Positions 1-8,796 of a stretch of 64,000 nt of DNA are shown here, piece after piece. The translations under genes were made by a program, and so were the position numbers. The notes under the pieces are model-generated. The model made no database searches. It worked only from the letters and a program-made list of their open reading frames with translations, and was not told where the DNA came from. Origin of the DNA: Gammaproteobacteria bacterium. GTDB lineage: Bacteria > Pseudomonadota > Gammaproteobacteria > UBA6429 > Thiohalophilaceae. Numbering within the stretch: position 1 is the stretch's first letter; each line of letters opens with the position of its first letter. The stretch is taken from positions 1 through 64,000 of the forward strand of contig JACQBC010000027.1 in the NCBI GenBank assembly GCA_016194635.1, given 5' to 3'.

Positions 1-128
1 TTCTTGGCGTCAAACGCCGCGCTGGGCCACGCCCCCAGCACACCGCGCGGGCTCAATAACCCCGCCCCTACCGCTACCGCTACCGTTCCACCGGCCAGGC
101 CGCTCTTTAGAAAATTACGTCGTTGCAT
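1..128 (-). CDS. soxY: SoxY, thiosulfate-oxidation carrier protein (5' part only)
   Basis: Only the first 42 codons are inside the window; the gene continues past base 1. The N-terminus has a twin-arginine signal (MQRRNFLKSG), a hydrophobic Ala/Gly/Val stretch, and then AWPSAAFDAK, the usual start of mature SoxY. SoxY forms the SoxYZ carrier in the periplasm and holds sulfur intermediates on a C-terminal Cys, which lies outside the window. A GGAGG ribosome-binding site sits about 9 bases before the ATG. The gene is read in the same direction as the two-component genes upstream but has its own sigma-54-type promoter. The family call rests on the signal peptide and the first mature residues only. 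Confidence 0.78.
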   Translation of the reverse strand, partial: MQRRNFLKSGLAGGTVAVAVGAGLLSPRGVLGAWPSAAFDAK

Positions 129-170
129 GAAAGGATTCCTCCGTTAATACAGTTATTTACTTTTAGTAAG

Positions 171-186
171 GCAATTGCCGGGCCAA
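171..186 (-). promoter_or_regulatory. Sigma-54 (-24/-12) promoter of soxY
   Basis: Read on the minus strand this is TTGGCCCGGCAATTGC. It matches the sigma-54 consensus TGGCACG-N4-TTGC at all but one specified position, with exactly 10 bases between the GG and the GC. The predicted transcript start is near base 160, about 30 bases before the soxY ATG. The gene just upstream encodes an NtrC-type activator. Confidence 0.75.
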
Positions 187-237
187 GTATACTGACTATC
201 GAAATCAGAAACTTAGAGGCAGTCCGCAGCACCATAG

Positions 238-267
238 CGTGCAAATTGCACGTACAAAATTGCAAAA
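238..267. promoter_or_regulatory. Probable activator site (UAS) upstream of the soxY promoter
   Basis: Bases 238-252 form a perfect palindrome, CGTGCAAATTGCACG (7-base arms around one base). A degenerate second copy, ACAAAATTGCAAA, follows at 254-266. The pair lies about 55-95 bases upstream of the -24 element, where enhancer-binding proteins often bind. That the adjacent NtrC-type regulator binds here is inference. Confidence 0.5.
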
Positions 268-324
268 TGCGTTTGGCCGTAAGCGTAGCACTGGGCAGCC
301 TTGGGCGAAGGGTTAGGGGGTTGG

Positions 325-1725
325 TTAACCCTCATCGCCGGTTTCACCTTCGGGCAAGGCTTTATATTGTTGGAGCTTACGCCATAAGGTGGATTTATTA
401 ATTCCCAGTTGGGCGGCGGTTAACTCGCGGTTGTGGTGGTGTAGGGTTAACACTTTTATTATATAGCGCCGTTCGAGTTCTTCGAGGCTGGGGTTGTCGG
501 CATCGATGCCAGTCCCGGCGAATGGGTTGGCGCTTGATTGAGGTGTTTTGAGCTGACTCAAGCCATCCAAATGCAATACCGGGCCATCCGCCAGGGCCAC
601 GTGCCGCTCAATAAGGTTTTGCAATTCGCGCACATTCCCCGGCCAGGAGTGTTGCAGGAGTTGCTGCATCGAGCTTGGATCAAACCCGCTGATGGACCGA
701 TGGTACTGCGCCGCAAAACGTTGCATAAAGTAATCGATGAGCAGGGGCAAATCTTCGCGCCGTTCACGCAACGAGGGCAAGTGTAATTTCACGACGTTTA
801 AGCGGTGGTATAAATCATGGCGAAAGGTGCCCGCGGCGACCCGCGCCTCCAGGTCCTGATGGGTGGCGACAATAAAACGCACGTCGATTTTGATTGGCCG
901 CACCCCGCCGACATGGGTAATCTGTTGTTCTTGTACAACGCGTAATAACTTTACCTGCAATGCATCGGAAATATTGCCGATTTCATCGAGGAACACCGTG
1001 CCCCCGGCAGCCGACTCTAATAATCCCGACTTGCGTTTGACCGCCCCGGTAAACGCGCCCTTTTCATGCCCAAACAATTCGCTTTCTAATAAAGTATCGC
1101 TCAAGGCCCCGCAATCGATGACCACAAAGGGATGGTCGGCGTATTGCCCTTGGGTATGAATCGCCCGCGCCACCAATTCCTTACCCGTGCCGGACTCGCC
1201 TTGAATAATAACATTGCAACGTATATCCGCCAGCTTGGCGATCAGGTTATAGATAGGGTGCAGCGCCTTGGCCTGCCCGACCATGCCATAACGCTGTTGC
1301 TCGTTGTGTAGTTGGCGTTTGAGTAAACGGTTTTCCTGGGTGAGGGCTTCAAGGCGCAGGGTTTTTTCAATCTGCAGCCGCAACTCGTCCATATCAAACG
1401 GTTTTTTAATAAAATCGGTCGCCCCCAGACGCATGGCCTCAATCGCGCTTTCCACCTCGGCGTAACCGGTAATTATGATAAACGGCACCTCGGCGTCAAA
1501 TTCACGCACCGCCTGTAACAACTCAAGGCCGGTTAATTGCGGCATGCGCAAATCGCTGATGATCAACTGCGAGCCGTGGTGTTTGATATGCGCCAAGGCC
1601 AGGCGCGGGTCTTGAAACACGGAGCAGTCGTAGGCTGCCCCCTGGCTAAAACGGCGCATCAATTCACCGGCCTTCGGTTCGTCATCAATAAATACGATCG
1701 AAGGCCGTGCTGTGGCGTTAGTCAT
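325..1725 (-). CDS. NtrC-family sigma-54-dependent response regulator (TCS 1)
   Basis: 466 residues: receiver domain (residues 8-125, acceptor Asp58 in SDLRMP), AAA+ sigma-54 activation domain (Walker A GESGTGKE near 180, canonical GAFTGA loop near 230), and a C-terminal Fis-type helix-turn-helix (TAAQLGINKSTLWRKL). When phosphorylated it should remodel sigma-54 RNA polymerase. Its start overlaps the histidine kinase gene by 8 bases, so the two are co-translated. The next gene downstream is soxY, which has a sigma-54 promoter, making sox genes the obvious target. Sigma-54-dependent systems beside sox genes are known in Acidithiobacillus caldus (TspS-TspR); orthology was not tested. Confidence 0.9.
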   Translation of the reverse strand: MTNATARPSIVFIDDEPKAGELMRRFSQGAAYDCSVFQDPRLALAHIKHHGSQLIISDLRMPQLTGLELLQAVREFDAEVPFIIITGYAEVESAIEAMRLGATDFIKKPFDMDELRLQIEKTLRLEALTQENRLLKRQLHNEQQRYGMVGQAKALHPIYNLIAKLADIRCNVIIQGESGTGKELVARAIHTQGQYADHPFVVIDCGALSDTLLESELFGHEKGAFTGAVKRKSGLLESAAGGTVFLDEIGNISDALQVKLLRVVQEQQITHVGGVRPIKIDVRFIVATHQDLEARVAAGTFRHDLYHRLNVVKLHLPSLRERREDLPLLIDYFMQRFAAQYHRSISGFDPSSMQQLLQHSWPGNVRELQNLIERHVALADGPVLHLDGLSQLKTPQSSANPFAGTGIDADNPSLEELERRYIIKVLTLHHHNRELTAAQLGINKSTLWRKLQQYKALPEGETGDEG

Positions 1726-3643
1726 GGCGCGGTTCCCGTGGCAGGCGAAGTACCACGCTCACGCCTTGATCTGCATTATTGGTGATAAGCAATTCACCGC
1801 CGTGACGCTCAATAATACCGTGACTGATCGACAATCCCAATCCAGTGCCCGAACCCTCGCGTTTGGTGGTAAAAAATGGATCGAACACTTTATCGATTAT
1901 TTCTTTATTTATTCCCGTGCCTTGATCGATAACACTGATACGCACCTCGCTGGCATCGGTCTGGGCCTTTAGCAACACTTGGTCGTAACGGCTGCTGGCT
2001 TGGATCGCATTGAGTAATAAATTAATCAATACCTGTTGCAATTGACTGCGGTCGCCGTAAATCTCAAAGTCCTCGCTGCATTCATAGGCGAGGGTCACCC
2101 CTACCGCTCTGGCGCTCTCGCGCACCAAGCTTACAGATTCTTGCAGCCAGGGAAGTGCCGAAAAAGTTACCATGCGCGGGGGTACCTGACGGGCAAAGTT
2201 CAAGATCGCTTGCACAATTTCACTGGCGCGTTGGGCCTCGTCGCGTAACGACCGCACATCGTTACGCAGGTCATCACTCTGGGGTGGCAGGCTACGCTCA
2301 ATTAATTTGGCGTAGGATAAAATATTATTCAATGGATTATTCAACTCGTGGCCAATCCCGGCGGCCAATTGGCCGATACTCGCCAATTTGGCGTTTTGCA
2401 CCAGCATGCGCTGCGCCTTGTCGCGATCAGCGGCGGCGCGGTCCAGCGAATCCGCCATGGTGTTAAACGCCAATTCAAGATCTTGAATTTCCTTGATGCT
2501 GGACTGGGTATTATCGCGGCGGCTATGTTCGCCACGCGCGAACGCCAGCAAGCGTTGCGACAAGTGGTATAGCGGCCCGACATAACGGTGTATACCGATA
2601 CTGGCCACGATCAGGTTGATAAACGCCGCCACCCCACCAACGATCAATACGATCAAACGGGCACGCTCAAACGGTTGTTCTACGATGGTAGCGGCGATTC
2701 GCATTCCAACCACCCAGCTGACGAGCTGGTTATCGTAAGGAAACAGCTCTTGATAAAATATGGTACGCCGGGTGTGCGTGTCGGTAAAGATCCCATAAGG
2801 CGCGGAGGCCAAATGTGCCATCACCGTAGTACCGTATAGGGCGGTTGCATAACGCGGGGGATCACGTTCCTGACTCAGTTGAATTGCATGCTGATCATCG
2901 TATAACACCAGTCCATGGCGCTGCGGCCGATCCGGGTTAAATTCCACCACAAACACTTCGGCATTGTATAAGCGTGAAGCATAGCGTAATACACGATCCA
3001 ATTCTTCTCCAAATAATGTCAGGGCAAACACGCCGACCAGGCGTTTACCGACGCGCAACGGCACCACATAATCATATTCTGGCAAGAGGGCCAGAGTTTC
3101 AGACTGTTGTTGATTGTGCGGTATGATCACGTTACTTACCTCACCCGCCGGTAGACGCGCCAATAGTTTGGCAAAACGCGGATCATTGAGTTCCGGCTCG
3201 ACGTAATACATGCCGTTAAAGCTGGCGTATTCCGGCGCGCTGCGCCGCTTCTCACTCACCTTCACCAAGGTGTTACCCTGGGCGTCTAACAATCGCATCC
3301 GGTAGATGCCCTGCACGATGGTCTGGAATCCCTCAAAGTAGTGATTAACGCGCCCCCAAGCGATGTTATAACGCGAATCGATACGCTCTAGGCGTGTCAT
3401 ATTTAAAGCAGCTAAATATTCTTGCACCGCATTGGCATTGGCCAGACCCAGCGCCAGATTGTGTTGTACCTCCAGGTGCCGTTTGAGATCCGCCGTAATG
3501 GTATTGAGATTGGTACTAATCTCGTTGTACGCCGTGGCCCGGTATTCACGTTCAAGAAAATAAATCGCGGCCAACGCCATGGCGGTGAGTGGAATGATGG
3601 TTGCCAGTAGCAACCAACTTAGAATGTGTGTGCGTATGCGCAC
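1718..3643 (-). CDS. Membrane sensor histidine kinase (TCS 1)
   Basis: 641 residues. TM helix at 8-29, a large periplasmic region at about 30-328 (Cache-like by size and position), second TM at 329-350, HAMP at about 350-403, HisKA with phospho-His432 in GHELNNPLNN, and HATPase_c at about 535-637 (N box NLLLNAIQA, G boxes DQGTGI and GSGTGLGLS). It overlaps its response regulator by 8 bases and follows a membrane-protein gene by 13 bases. The ligand is unknown; a reduced sulfur compound or a redox signal is plausible from the soxY context. Confidence 0.88.
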   Translation of the reverse strand: MRIRTHILSWLLLATIIPLTAMALAAIYFLEREYRATAYNEISTNLNTITADLKRHLEVQHNLALGLANANAVQEYLAALNMTRLERIDSRYNIAWGRVNHYFEGFQTIVQGIYRMRLLDAQGNTLVKVSEKRRSAPEYASFNGMYYVEPELNDPRFAKLLARLPAGEVSNVIIPHNQQQSETLALLPEYDYVVPLRVGKRLVGVFALTLFGEELDRVLRYASRLYNAEVFVVEFNPDRPQRHGLVLYDDQHAIQLSQERDPPRYATALYGTTVMAHLASAPYGIFTDTHTRRTIFYQELFPYDNQLVSWVVGMRIAATIVEQPFERARLIVLIVGGVAAFINLIVASIGIHRYVGPLYHLSQRLLAFARGEHSRRDNTQSSIKEIQDLELAFNTMADSLDRAAADRDKAQRMLVQNAKLASIGQLAAGIGHELNNPLNNILSYAKLIERSLPPQSDDLRNDVRSLRDEAQRASEIVQAILNFARQVPPRMVTFSALPWLQESVSLVRESARAVGVTLAYECSEDFEIYGDRSQLQQVLINLLLNAIQASSRYDQVLLKAQTDASEVRISVIDQGTGINKEIIDKVFDPFFTTKREGSGTGLGLSISHGIIERHGGELLITNNADQGVSVVLRLPREPRHD

Positions 3644-3656
3644 CGCTGCCGGCCTA

Positions 3657-4310
3657 TTACTGCCAAGCCTTCACCGCTTGTAGCGCAGGCGTGTTGTCGG
3701 GGCGCACCACCAATCCGCTTGCGGCGATACTGACCTGATAACTGGCCTGATCCGCCATCGGCATGTAGACCGCGCTGCCGTAGAGCGCATCGACCCAGGG
3801 TAACCAGGATTTATGACGGCTGGCGATGGCCCAGAGATCCATGCCGTGATCCACGCCTAGATCATATATAGTACGCACCTCATGCAGCTCTTGATCCGTG
3901 CTGCGGTAGCGGCCGCTGAAACGATCCAGGCGGTAGACGGGATCGACCCCGATCAACGTAGCTAGCCCCTGCCATTTAATCAGACGCACATCCAGTTGCC
4001 ATTCATCGCCATTGAGCCGCAGCAAGCGCGGCGTCTCGCCCACCGGCGCCAGATTAACGCGATAGTGTTGCGGGCTGATCTGCTCAAAGGATACTGTGGC
4101 AACGGGTTTTTCTAGCGTAAACCGCTGGTAGGTGTATAAATTCATGCCGACCAGCAAGACCAAAATACCGACGCTCAGCAACAACAGTCCCAATAGCCCC
4201 TGCGCACTGCCCATTAAAAACCGCCGCCCCCATAACCTGCGCACCCCAGCGAAAAACAGCAGCAGCCCCAACAAGGCCAGAACAAAGGTTACTACGTAGG
4301 CGAGGGTCAT
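3657..4310 (-). CDS. Two-TM membrane protein of unknown function, first gene of the TCS 1 operon
   Basis: 217 residues. Two hydrophobic helices (about 5-24 and 37-59) are followed by an exported-looking domain of about 155 residues without cysteines or a motif I recognise. Similar proteins are sometimes labelled cation/multidrug efflux pump, but two helices cannot support that. AAGGA lies 8 bases before the ATG. The histidine kinase gene starts 13 bases downstream on the same strand, so the protein may be an accessory to that sensor. That role is inference. Confidence 0.7.
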   Translation of the reverse strand: MTLAYVVTFVLALLGLLLFFAGVRRLWGRRFLMGSAQGLLGLLLLSVGILVLLVGMNLYTYQRFTLEKPVATVSFEQISPQHYRVNLAPVGETPRLLRLNGDEWQLDVRLIKWQGLATLIGVDPVYRLDRFSGRYRSTDQELHEVRTIYDLGVDHGMDLWAIASRHKSWLPWVDALYGSAVYMPMADQASYQVSIAASGLVVRPDNTPALQAVKAWQ

Positions 4311-4348
4311 GGGTGAATTCCTTACTAGGGTTTTATTCGTCAGCCGCG

Positions 4349-4354
4349 TATAAT
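4349..4354 (+). promoter_or_regulatory. -10 element (TATAAT) upstream of lptM-lysA
   Basis: A perfect TATAAT lies about 34 bases before the lptM ATG in the divergent gap between the TCS 1 operon and lptM-lysA. No convincing -35 hexamer stands 16-18 bases upstream, so this is a partial promoter match. Confidence 0.4.
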
Positions 4355-4387
4355 TCCGCGCATTATTAACATCTGCGAAAGCTTAGC

Positions 4388-4522
4388 ATGCGGCAAATCA
4401 AAACACAGCGTCTGTTCCTGATTCTGTTGGCGGTGATCGCCATGGCCGGGGTAGTAACAGGCTGCGGCAAAAAAGGTCCACTCTACCTGCCGGACAAAAC
4501 CCAACAACCCTACGCGCCTTAA
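4388..4522 (+). CDS. lptM: LptM (YifL-type) small lipoprotein
   Basis: 44 residues, too short for most gene callers. A signal helix (residues 8-22) leads into a lipobox VTGC with Cys26, followed by GKKGPLYLPD, the family hallmark. In E. coli, LptM assists disulfide maturation of the LPS translocon LptD. It directly precedes lysA (15-base gap), the usual gammaproteobacterial arrangement. The lipobox has Val at -3 where Leu is commoner. Confidence 0.9.
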   Translation: MRQIKTQRLFLILLAVIAMAGVVTGCGKKGPLYLPDKTQQPYAP

Positions 4523-4537
4523 CCTGTTGGAGGTTCA

Positions 4538-5791
4538 ATGTTGGATTATTTTAGCTATCGCAAGAATCAATTGTACGCCGAGGAAACTCCGCTGGCTGAT
4601 CTGGCGCGGCGTTTTGGCACACCCACCTATATATATTCGCGTGCCGCGTTACAGTCCGCCTGGCATGGCTTTGATAACGCCTTGAGCAAGACGGACCACT
4701 TGATCTGTTATTCGGTAAAGGCCAATAGCAACCTGGGGGTGTTAGACGTATTAGCGCGTTTAGGCTCGGGCTTTGACATCGTCTCGGCGGGCGAGCTGGA
4801 ACGGGTGATCGCCGCCGGTGGTGATCCGCATAAAGTAGTATTCTCCGGCGTTGGTAAACGCAGCGATGAAATCCGCCGGGCCTTGCAGGCCGGCATCCAC
4901 TGTTTTAACGTCGAGTCCGAGGCAGAGCTGCAGCGTATCAACGACGTGGCCGACAGTGAGCACTGCCGCGCGCCGGTCTCGTTGCGGGTCAACCCCGATG
5001 TCGACGCCAAGACCCACCCCTACATCTCCACCGGTTTAAAAGAAAATAAATTCGGTATTGCGATTGAGGATGCCGAAGGCGCCTACCAACTGGCGGCAAG
5101 CCTGTCGCATTTGAACATTATCGGCATTGATTGCCACATTGGCTCGCAACTCACCGAGATAACCCCGTTCATCGACGCCTTGCAACGTGTGTTGCAGCTG
5201 TTAGATCGTTTAACAGCCCGTGGTATCACGATTTCACACGTGAACCTCGGCGGTGGGCTGGGTATCCGTTACAATAATGAAACCCCCCCGGCCCCTGATG
5301 AGTACATTAACGCTTTATTACCGCTACTCGCAGGGCGGCGATTAAAACTACTGCTCGAACCCGGCCGCGCGATCGTTGGCAACGCCGGCGTGCTGCTCAC
5401 CAAGGTGGAATTTCTCAAACACAGCGCCCACAAAAACTTTGCGATTATTGACGCCGCGATGAACGACCTGATGCGCCCGGCCTTATACCAGGCGTATCAT
5501 GATATCGTAGCCGTAGCGCCACGGCAGGGTGATACCCCAAAACTCTATGACATCGTCGGCCCGGTGTGTGAAACCGGCGATTTCCTCGGGAAAGATCGCC
5601 AACTGGCCTTGCTCCCCGGCGATCTTCTCGCGGTGTATTCCGCCGGCGCTTACGGTTCGTGCATGAGCTCCAACTATAATACCCGCCCGCGCGCCGCCGA
5701 GGTGATGGTCGACGGTAGCCACGCGTATTTGGTACGCGAACGTGAAAAGATCGAACAGTTGTTTGCGGGCGAACATCGATTGTTAGTGTAG
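4538..5791 (+). CDS. lysA: Diaminopimelate decarboxylase
   Basis: 417 residues, full length. It makes L-lysine from meso-diaminopimelate using PLP. The PLP lysine is in YSVKANSN near residue 60; HIGSQL, GGGLGI and the phosphate-binding EPGRAIVGNAG follow, and the substrate Cys motif GPVCETGDF is near the C-terminus. GGAGG precedes the ATG by 7 bases. It forms a unit with lptM; dapF of the same pathway lies 21 kb away. Confidence 0.97.
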   Translation: MLDYFSYRKNQLYAEETPLADLARRFGTPTYIYSRAALQSAWHGFDNALSKTDHLICYSVKANSNLGVLDVLARLGSGFDIVSAGELERVIAAGGDPHKVVFSGVGKRSDEIRRALQAGIHCFNVESEAELQRINDVADSEHCRAPVSLRVNPDVDAKTHPYISTGLKENKFGIAIEDAEGAYQLAASLSHLNIIGIDCHIGSQLTEITPFIDALQRVLQLLDRLTARGITISHVNLGGGLGIRYNNETPPAPDEYINALLPLLAGRRLKLLLEPGRAIVGNAGVLLTKVEFLKHSAHKNFAIIDAAMNDLMRPALYQAYHDIVAVAPRQGDTPKLYDIVGPVCETGDFLGKDRQLALLPGDLLAVYSAGAYGSCMSSNYNTRPRAAEVMVDGSHAYLVREREKIEQLFAGEHRLLV

Positions 5792-5803
5792 AAAATGATC
5801 CCC

Positions 5804-5822
5804 CGACCACACGAGGTGGTCG
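5804..5822. terminator. Hairpin between convergent lysA and the TCS 2 regulator
   Basis: CGACCAC and GTGGTCG form a 7-base-pair stem with a 5-base loop in the 32-base gap between two convergent stop codons. There is no T-tract on either side, so its role as a terminator is inferred from position. Confidence 0.45.
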
Positions 5823-5823
5823 A

Positions 5824-7188
5824 CTAGGAAGATTTATCTTGCTGGTAGGACTTAAGTTTGCGCCACAGCGAACTGCGGTTGATCCCTAAGGTCTGCGCCG
5901 CAAGCGATTGGTTACCATTAACCTGTTCGAGTATCCATAATATATACGCCTTTTCATGCTGCTCTAACGTCGATAATACCTTGGGGGATAAATCTTCCAC
6001 CGTGTTCCCCTGCGCCTGCAATTCCTCAGGCAAGTGTGTTACCTCAATACAACGCGATCCGCTCAAGGCCGTGCCACGGGCAACGATATTTTCCAGCTCA
6101 CGGACATTACCCGGAAAAGCATACTGCTGCAACCTCAGCATGGCTTGCGGACTGATATGATCCACGGTTTTGCCCATCTCGTGGGAATATTTGCGTAAAA
6201 AATAATTGACCAATAGCGGGATGTCGTCCCGGCGTTGCGCTAGGGGTGGGATCCGCAGGGTAACCACGTTGAGCCGGTAATATAAATCTTGGCGCAATTG
6301 GCCTTCGGCCAGGGCGGCATTGAGATCGCGATTGGTCGCGGCAATGACGCGTATGTTGGTTTTAACGGGTTCGGTGGCACCCAAACGCAGCACTTCTTTT
6401 TCCTGCAACACGCGCAACAATTTCACCTGCATCTCGCTGGACATCTCGGTGATTTCATCCAAAAACAAGGTGCCGTCGCTTGCCGCCTCAATCAGGCCCT
6501 TTTTAGTCGACAGCGCGCCGGTGAAGGCTTCTTTAACGTGGCCGAATAATTCATTGACCAGTAACTCTTTGCTAAACGCTCCGCAATTCACCGCGATATA
6601 AGGTCCGTCACGACGGCGACTGTGTTGATGCACATAACGGGCAAACAATTCCTTACCGGTACCACTGGCGCCGGTAATCAGCACATTACAATCGGTCGGG
6701 GCGATCTGTTGACTCAACGCCAATATTTGTTGCATCTGTGGATTGTGGGTGATGATCCGCGGTTGGTCCTGAAACGCCTCCACTTGCTGGCGCAATTGCA
6801 TATTCTCGTGACGCAATTTCACTTTTTCCATCGCCTCACCCACCACCTTGCGTACGTCCTCCAACCGAAAGGGTTTGGCGATGTAATAAAAGGCCCCATG
6901 GCGCATTGCCTCGACCACCGAATCGGTACTGGCGTAACCGGTGATCATGATAACCTCGGCGTCCGGATGGAGTGCGCGACAGGTTTGTAATACCTGCATG
7001 CCGTCTACTTTTTCCATACGCAGATCGGTCAGCACCACATCAAAACGGGATTTCTTCAGCAAGGTTAAGGCATCATTACCGCTGTGTGCAGTCACCACGT
7101 CATGCCCCAACTTGAGCAGGGTGTGTTGCAGATTATGCAGCGCCACCTGTTCATCATCCACAACCAGAATCGTTCCCGTGTATTGCAT
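5824..7188 (-). CDS. NtrC-family sigma-54-dependent response regulator (TCS 2)
   Basis: 454 residues: receiver domain with acceptor Asp55 (LTDLRM), AAA+ domain with Walker A GASGTGKE, and a C-terminal Fis-type HTH (AAQTLGINRSSLWRKL). The sigma-54 contact loop reads EAFTGA instead of the usual GAFTGA. GAGG stands 7 bases before the ATG. The gene follows its kinase by 9 bases. The likely target is the sigma-54 promoter at 8815-8830, which drives the divergent small gene. Confidence 0.9.
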   Translation of the reverse strand: MQYTGTILVVDDEQVALHNLQHTLLKLGHDVVTAHSGNDALTLLKKSRFDVVLTDLRMEKVDGMQVLQTCRALHPDAEVIMITGYASTDSVVEAMRHGAFYYIAKPFRLEDVRKVVGEAMEKVKLRHENMQLRQQVEAFQDQPRIITHNPQMQQILALSQQIAPTDCNVLITGASGTGKELFARYVHQHSRRRDGPYIAVNCGAFSKELLVNELFGHVKEAFTGALSTKKGLIEAASDGTLFLDEITEMSSEMQVKLLRVLQEKEVLRLGATEPVKTNIRVIAATNRDLNAALAEGQLRQDLYYRLNVVTLRIPPLAQRRDDIPLLVNYFLRKYSHEMGKTVDHISPQAMLRLQQYAFPGNVRELENIVARGTALSGSRCIEVTHLPEELQAQGNTVEDLSPKVLSTLEQHEKAYILWILEQVNGNQSLAAQTLGINRSSLWRKLKSYQQDKSS

Positions 7189-7197
7189 ACCCGGCCT

Positions 7198-8655
7198 CTA
7201 CGACGCTCGCGCCTCAGGTAGACAGACATGAAAGGCCGTGCCCTTGCCAAGTTCGCTGCTGACGGCGATACAACCCGCGTGCTGCTCGATAATTTCATAC
7301 ACAATGAATAAACCCAGCCCCATGCCCTTACCGACGTCCTTGGTGGTAAAAAACGGATCGAAAATTCTCGGCAGGATTTCGGGATCAATACCGTGTCCAT
7401 TGTCTTTAATCACGATATCGATGGCGGGGAAAGACACCGTGCAATCCGCCAGCACAGCGTTGGGGATCGAGGAGGTGGAGGTAAGCCGGTTGGCGGAAAC
7501 AACAACTTGGCCGCCGAGGTTTACCGCCTGCAGGGCATTCTTCAATAAATTAAGAAATACTTGCTGGAGGCGTTGTTTGTCTGCATCGATTTCGATATCC
7601 GCGGGGATATCGAGTGTCAGGGTAATCCCGCTGGGTATTTCACTGCGAATAAACCGCACGGTTTGGGCCATGAGCGGTTGCAGTAATACGCGTTCGGTTT
7701 TAAATTGCCGATCACGCGCAAAATCTAACAAGGAACGCACGATATCACGCGCCCGTTGACTCTGCTCATCGATCTGTTTAAGCAATTCCCGTTGGTACCC
7801 AATCTCTAATACTTCGAGTTCTTCCAACATAATCTGACACGAGGACCAAATATTGGATAGCGGGTTGTTCAATTCATGCGCCACCCCGGATAACATCGTG
7901 CCTAACGCGGCCAGTTTTTCCGAACGCAGCAGGTGTTTCTGACGCAACTCCAATTCCCGCAGCATGTGATTAAAGGTGTCGGTGATCGAAACGATCTCCC
8001 GGTCCCGCGAGGGTAGCGATAAATGGTCACGGTTTCCGTGCAACACCGCGGCTACATTCTGTTCCATGATTTTCAACGGTTTAACTATCCGTTGCGACAA
8101 CACCTGGCCCAGGCTAATCACCAAGGCGATCACCACCACTATGGCAAGCATTAATAGATTGCGAAACTTGGCCAAAGAATGTCCCACCAGTTGCCGCTCG
8201 TGATTGACCATCTCGGTAGCACTGACCACTAAACGTTTACCGACCACACGGATCGGCGTTTCGCGCGCTTCACTGGCCGGGATCCGGTTCGCGGTATCCT
8301 GTGCATAACGTTGCATTAAGTCGCTATAACGATCTAAATCGTCCGCCAATCCGGCCGCTTGACCTAGCAAGCCCAAGGAATCCAAATCGGCGCGGTCCTT
8401 CACCAGCAACCCGCGTAATTGCTGAATAGAACCTTGGTTTTCTTGATAGTCGGGCCACTGCTGGTGCAGGAAGTAATTGCGTTCAAAGCGGCGGATTTCC
8501 AAGGTGGTATCCAACAACGCCGCGACCCGCTCCCCCAAATGCAGCTTGGCCTCGACCAAACGCAACTCCGCGTAGGTGAGCAGCGAGAGGGTGAGTATCA
8601 ACAAGGCGACCAGAATATAACCGTAGGTAATTTTTTTGCGCAGCGAAGGTTGCAT
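7198..8655 (-). CDS. Membrane sensor histidine kinase (TCS 2)
   Basis: 485 residues. TM helix at about 10-28, a mostly helical periplasmic region at 29-164 (four-helix-bundle-like), TM at 165-187, HAMP at 187-238, HisKA with phospho-His260 (AHELNNPLSN), and HATPase_c at about 370-480 (NLLKNALQA, DNGHGI, GKGMGLGLF). It is the first gene of a two-gene operon. A TATAAT on the minus strand at 8685-8690 could be its -10. The signal is unknown. The periplasmic domain is shorter and of a different type from that of the TCS 1 kinase. Confidence 0.87.
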   Translation of the reverse strand: MQPSLRKKITYGYILVALLILTLSLLTYAELRLVEAKLHLGERVAALLDTTLEIRRFERNYFLHQQWPDYQENQGSIQQLRGLLVKDRADLDSLGLLGQAAGLADDLDRYSDLMQRYAQDTANRIPASEARETPIRVVGKRLVVSATEMVNHERQLVGHSLAKFRNLLMLAIVVVIALVISLGQVLSQRIVKPLKIMEQNVAAVLHGNRDHLSLPSRDREIVSITDTFNHMLRELELRQKHLLRSEKLAALGTMLSGVAHELNNPLSNIWSSCQIMLEELEVLEIGYQRELLKQIDEQSQRARDIVRSLLDFARDRQFKTERVLLQPLMAQTVRFIRSEIPSGITLTLDIPADIEIDADKQRLQQVFLNLLKNALQAVNLGGQVVVSANRLTSTSSIPNAVLADCTVSFPAIDIVIKDNGHGIDPEILPRIFDPFFTTKDVGKGMGLGLFIVYEIIEQHAGCIAVSSELGKGTAFHVCLPEARAS

Positions 8656-8712
8656 AATTAAACATTACAGCCGGAAACATAACCATTATATGTGGAATAA
8701 ATTACCAAATAT

Positions 8713-8724
8713 ATCAATATGTTA
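8713..8724. repeat. Direct repeat ATCAATATGTTA, copy 1
   Basis: An identical 12-mer recurs at 8797-8808. This copy lies in the divergent promoter region, about 90 bases upstream of the -24 element and next to the kinase promoter. It is a candidate activator site. Confidence 0.5.
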
Positions 8725-8732
8725 ATTTATGT

Positions 8733-8751
8733 GTGTTGTATTTCGCAACAC
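8733..8751. promoter_or_regulatory. Inverted repeat GTGTTG-N7-CAACAC, candidate UAS
   Basis: Six-base perfect arms around 7 bases, giving the TGT-N11-ACA pattern typical of enhancer-binding regulators. It lies about 65-80 bases upstream of the -24 element of the small gene. Binding by the TCS 2 regulator is inference. Confidence 0.5.
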
Positions 8752-8796
8752 CCCGACCACGGTCTTAGCCACGCAATGGGCATTTTTTATTTATAA

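Noticed and set aside
61-95. Tandem ACCGCT hexamers near the left edge
   Set aside because: They encode alternating Ala/Val residues in the SoxY signal peptide and are coding, not a separate repeat.
123-401. 92-codon forward frame overlapping the soxY promoter and the regulator gene end
   Set aside because: It overlaps a strong promoter and an established gene on the other strand, and shows no family features.
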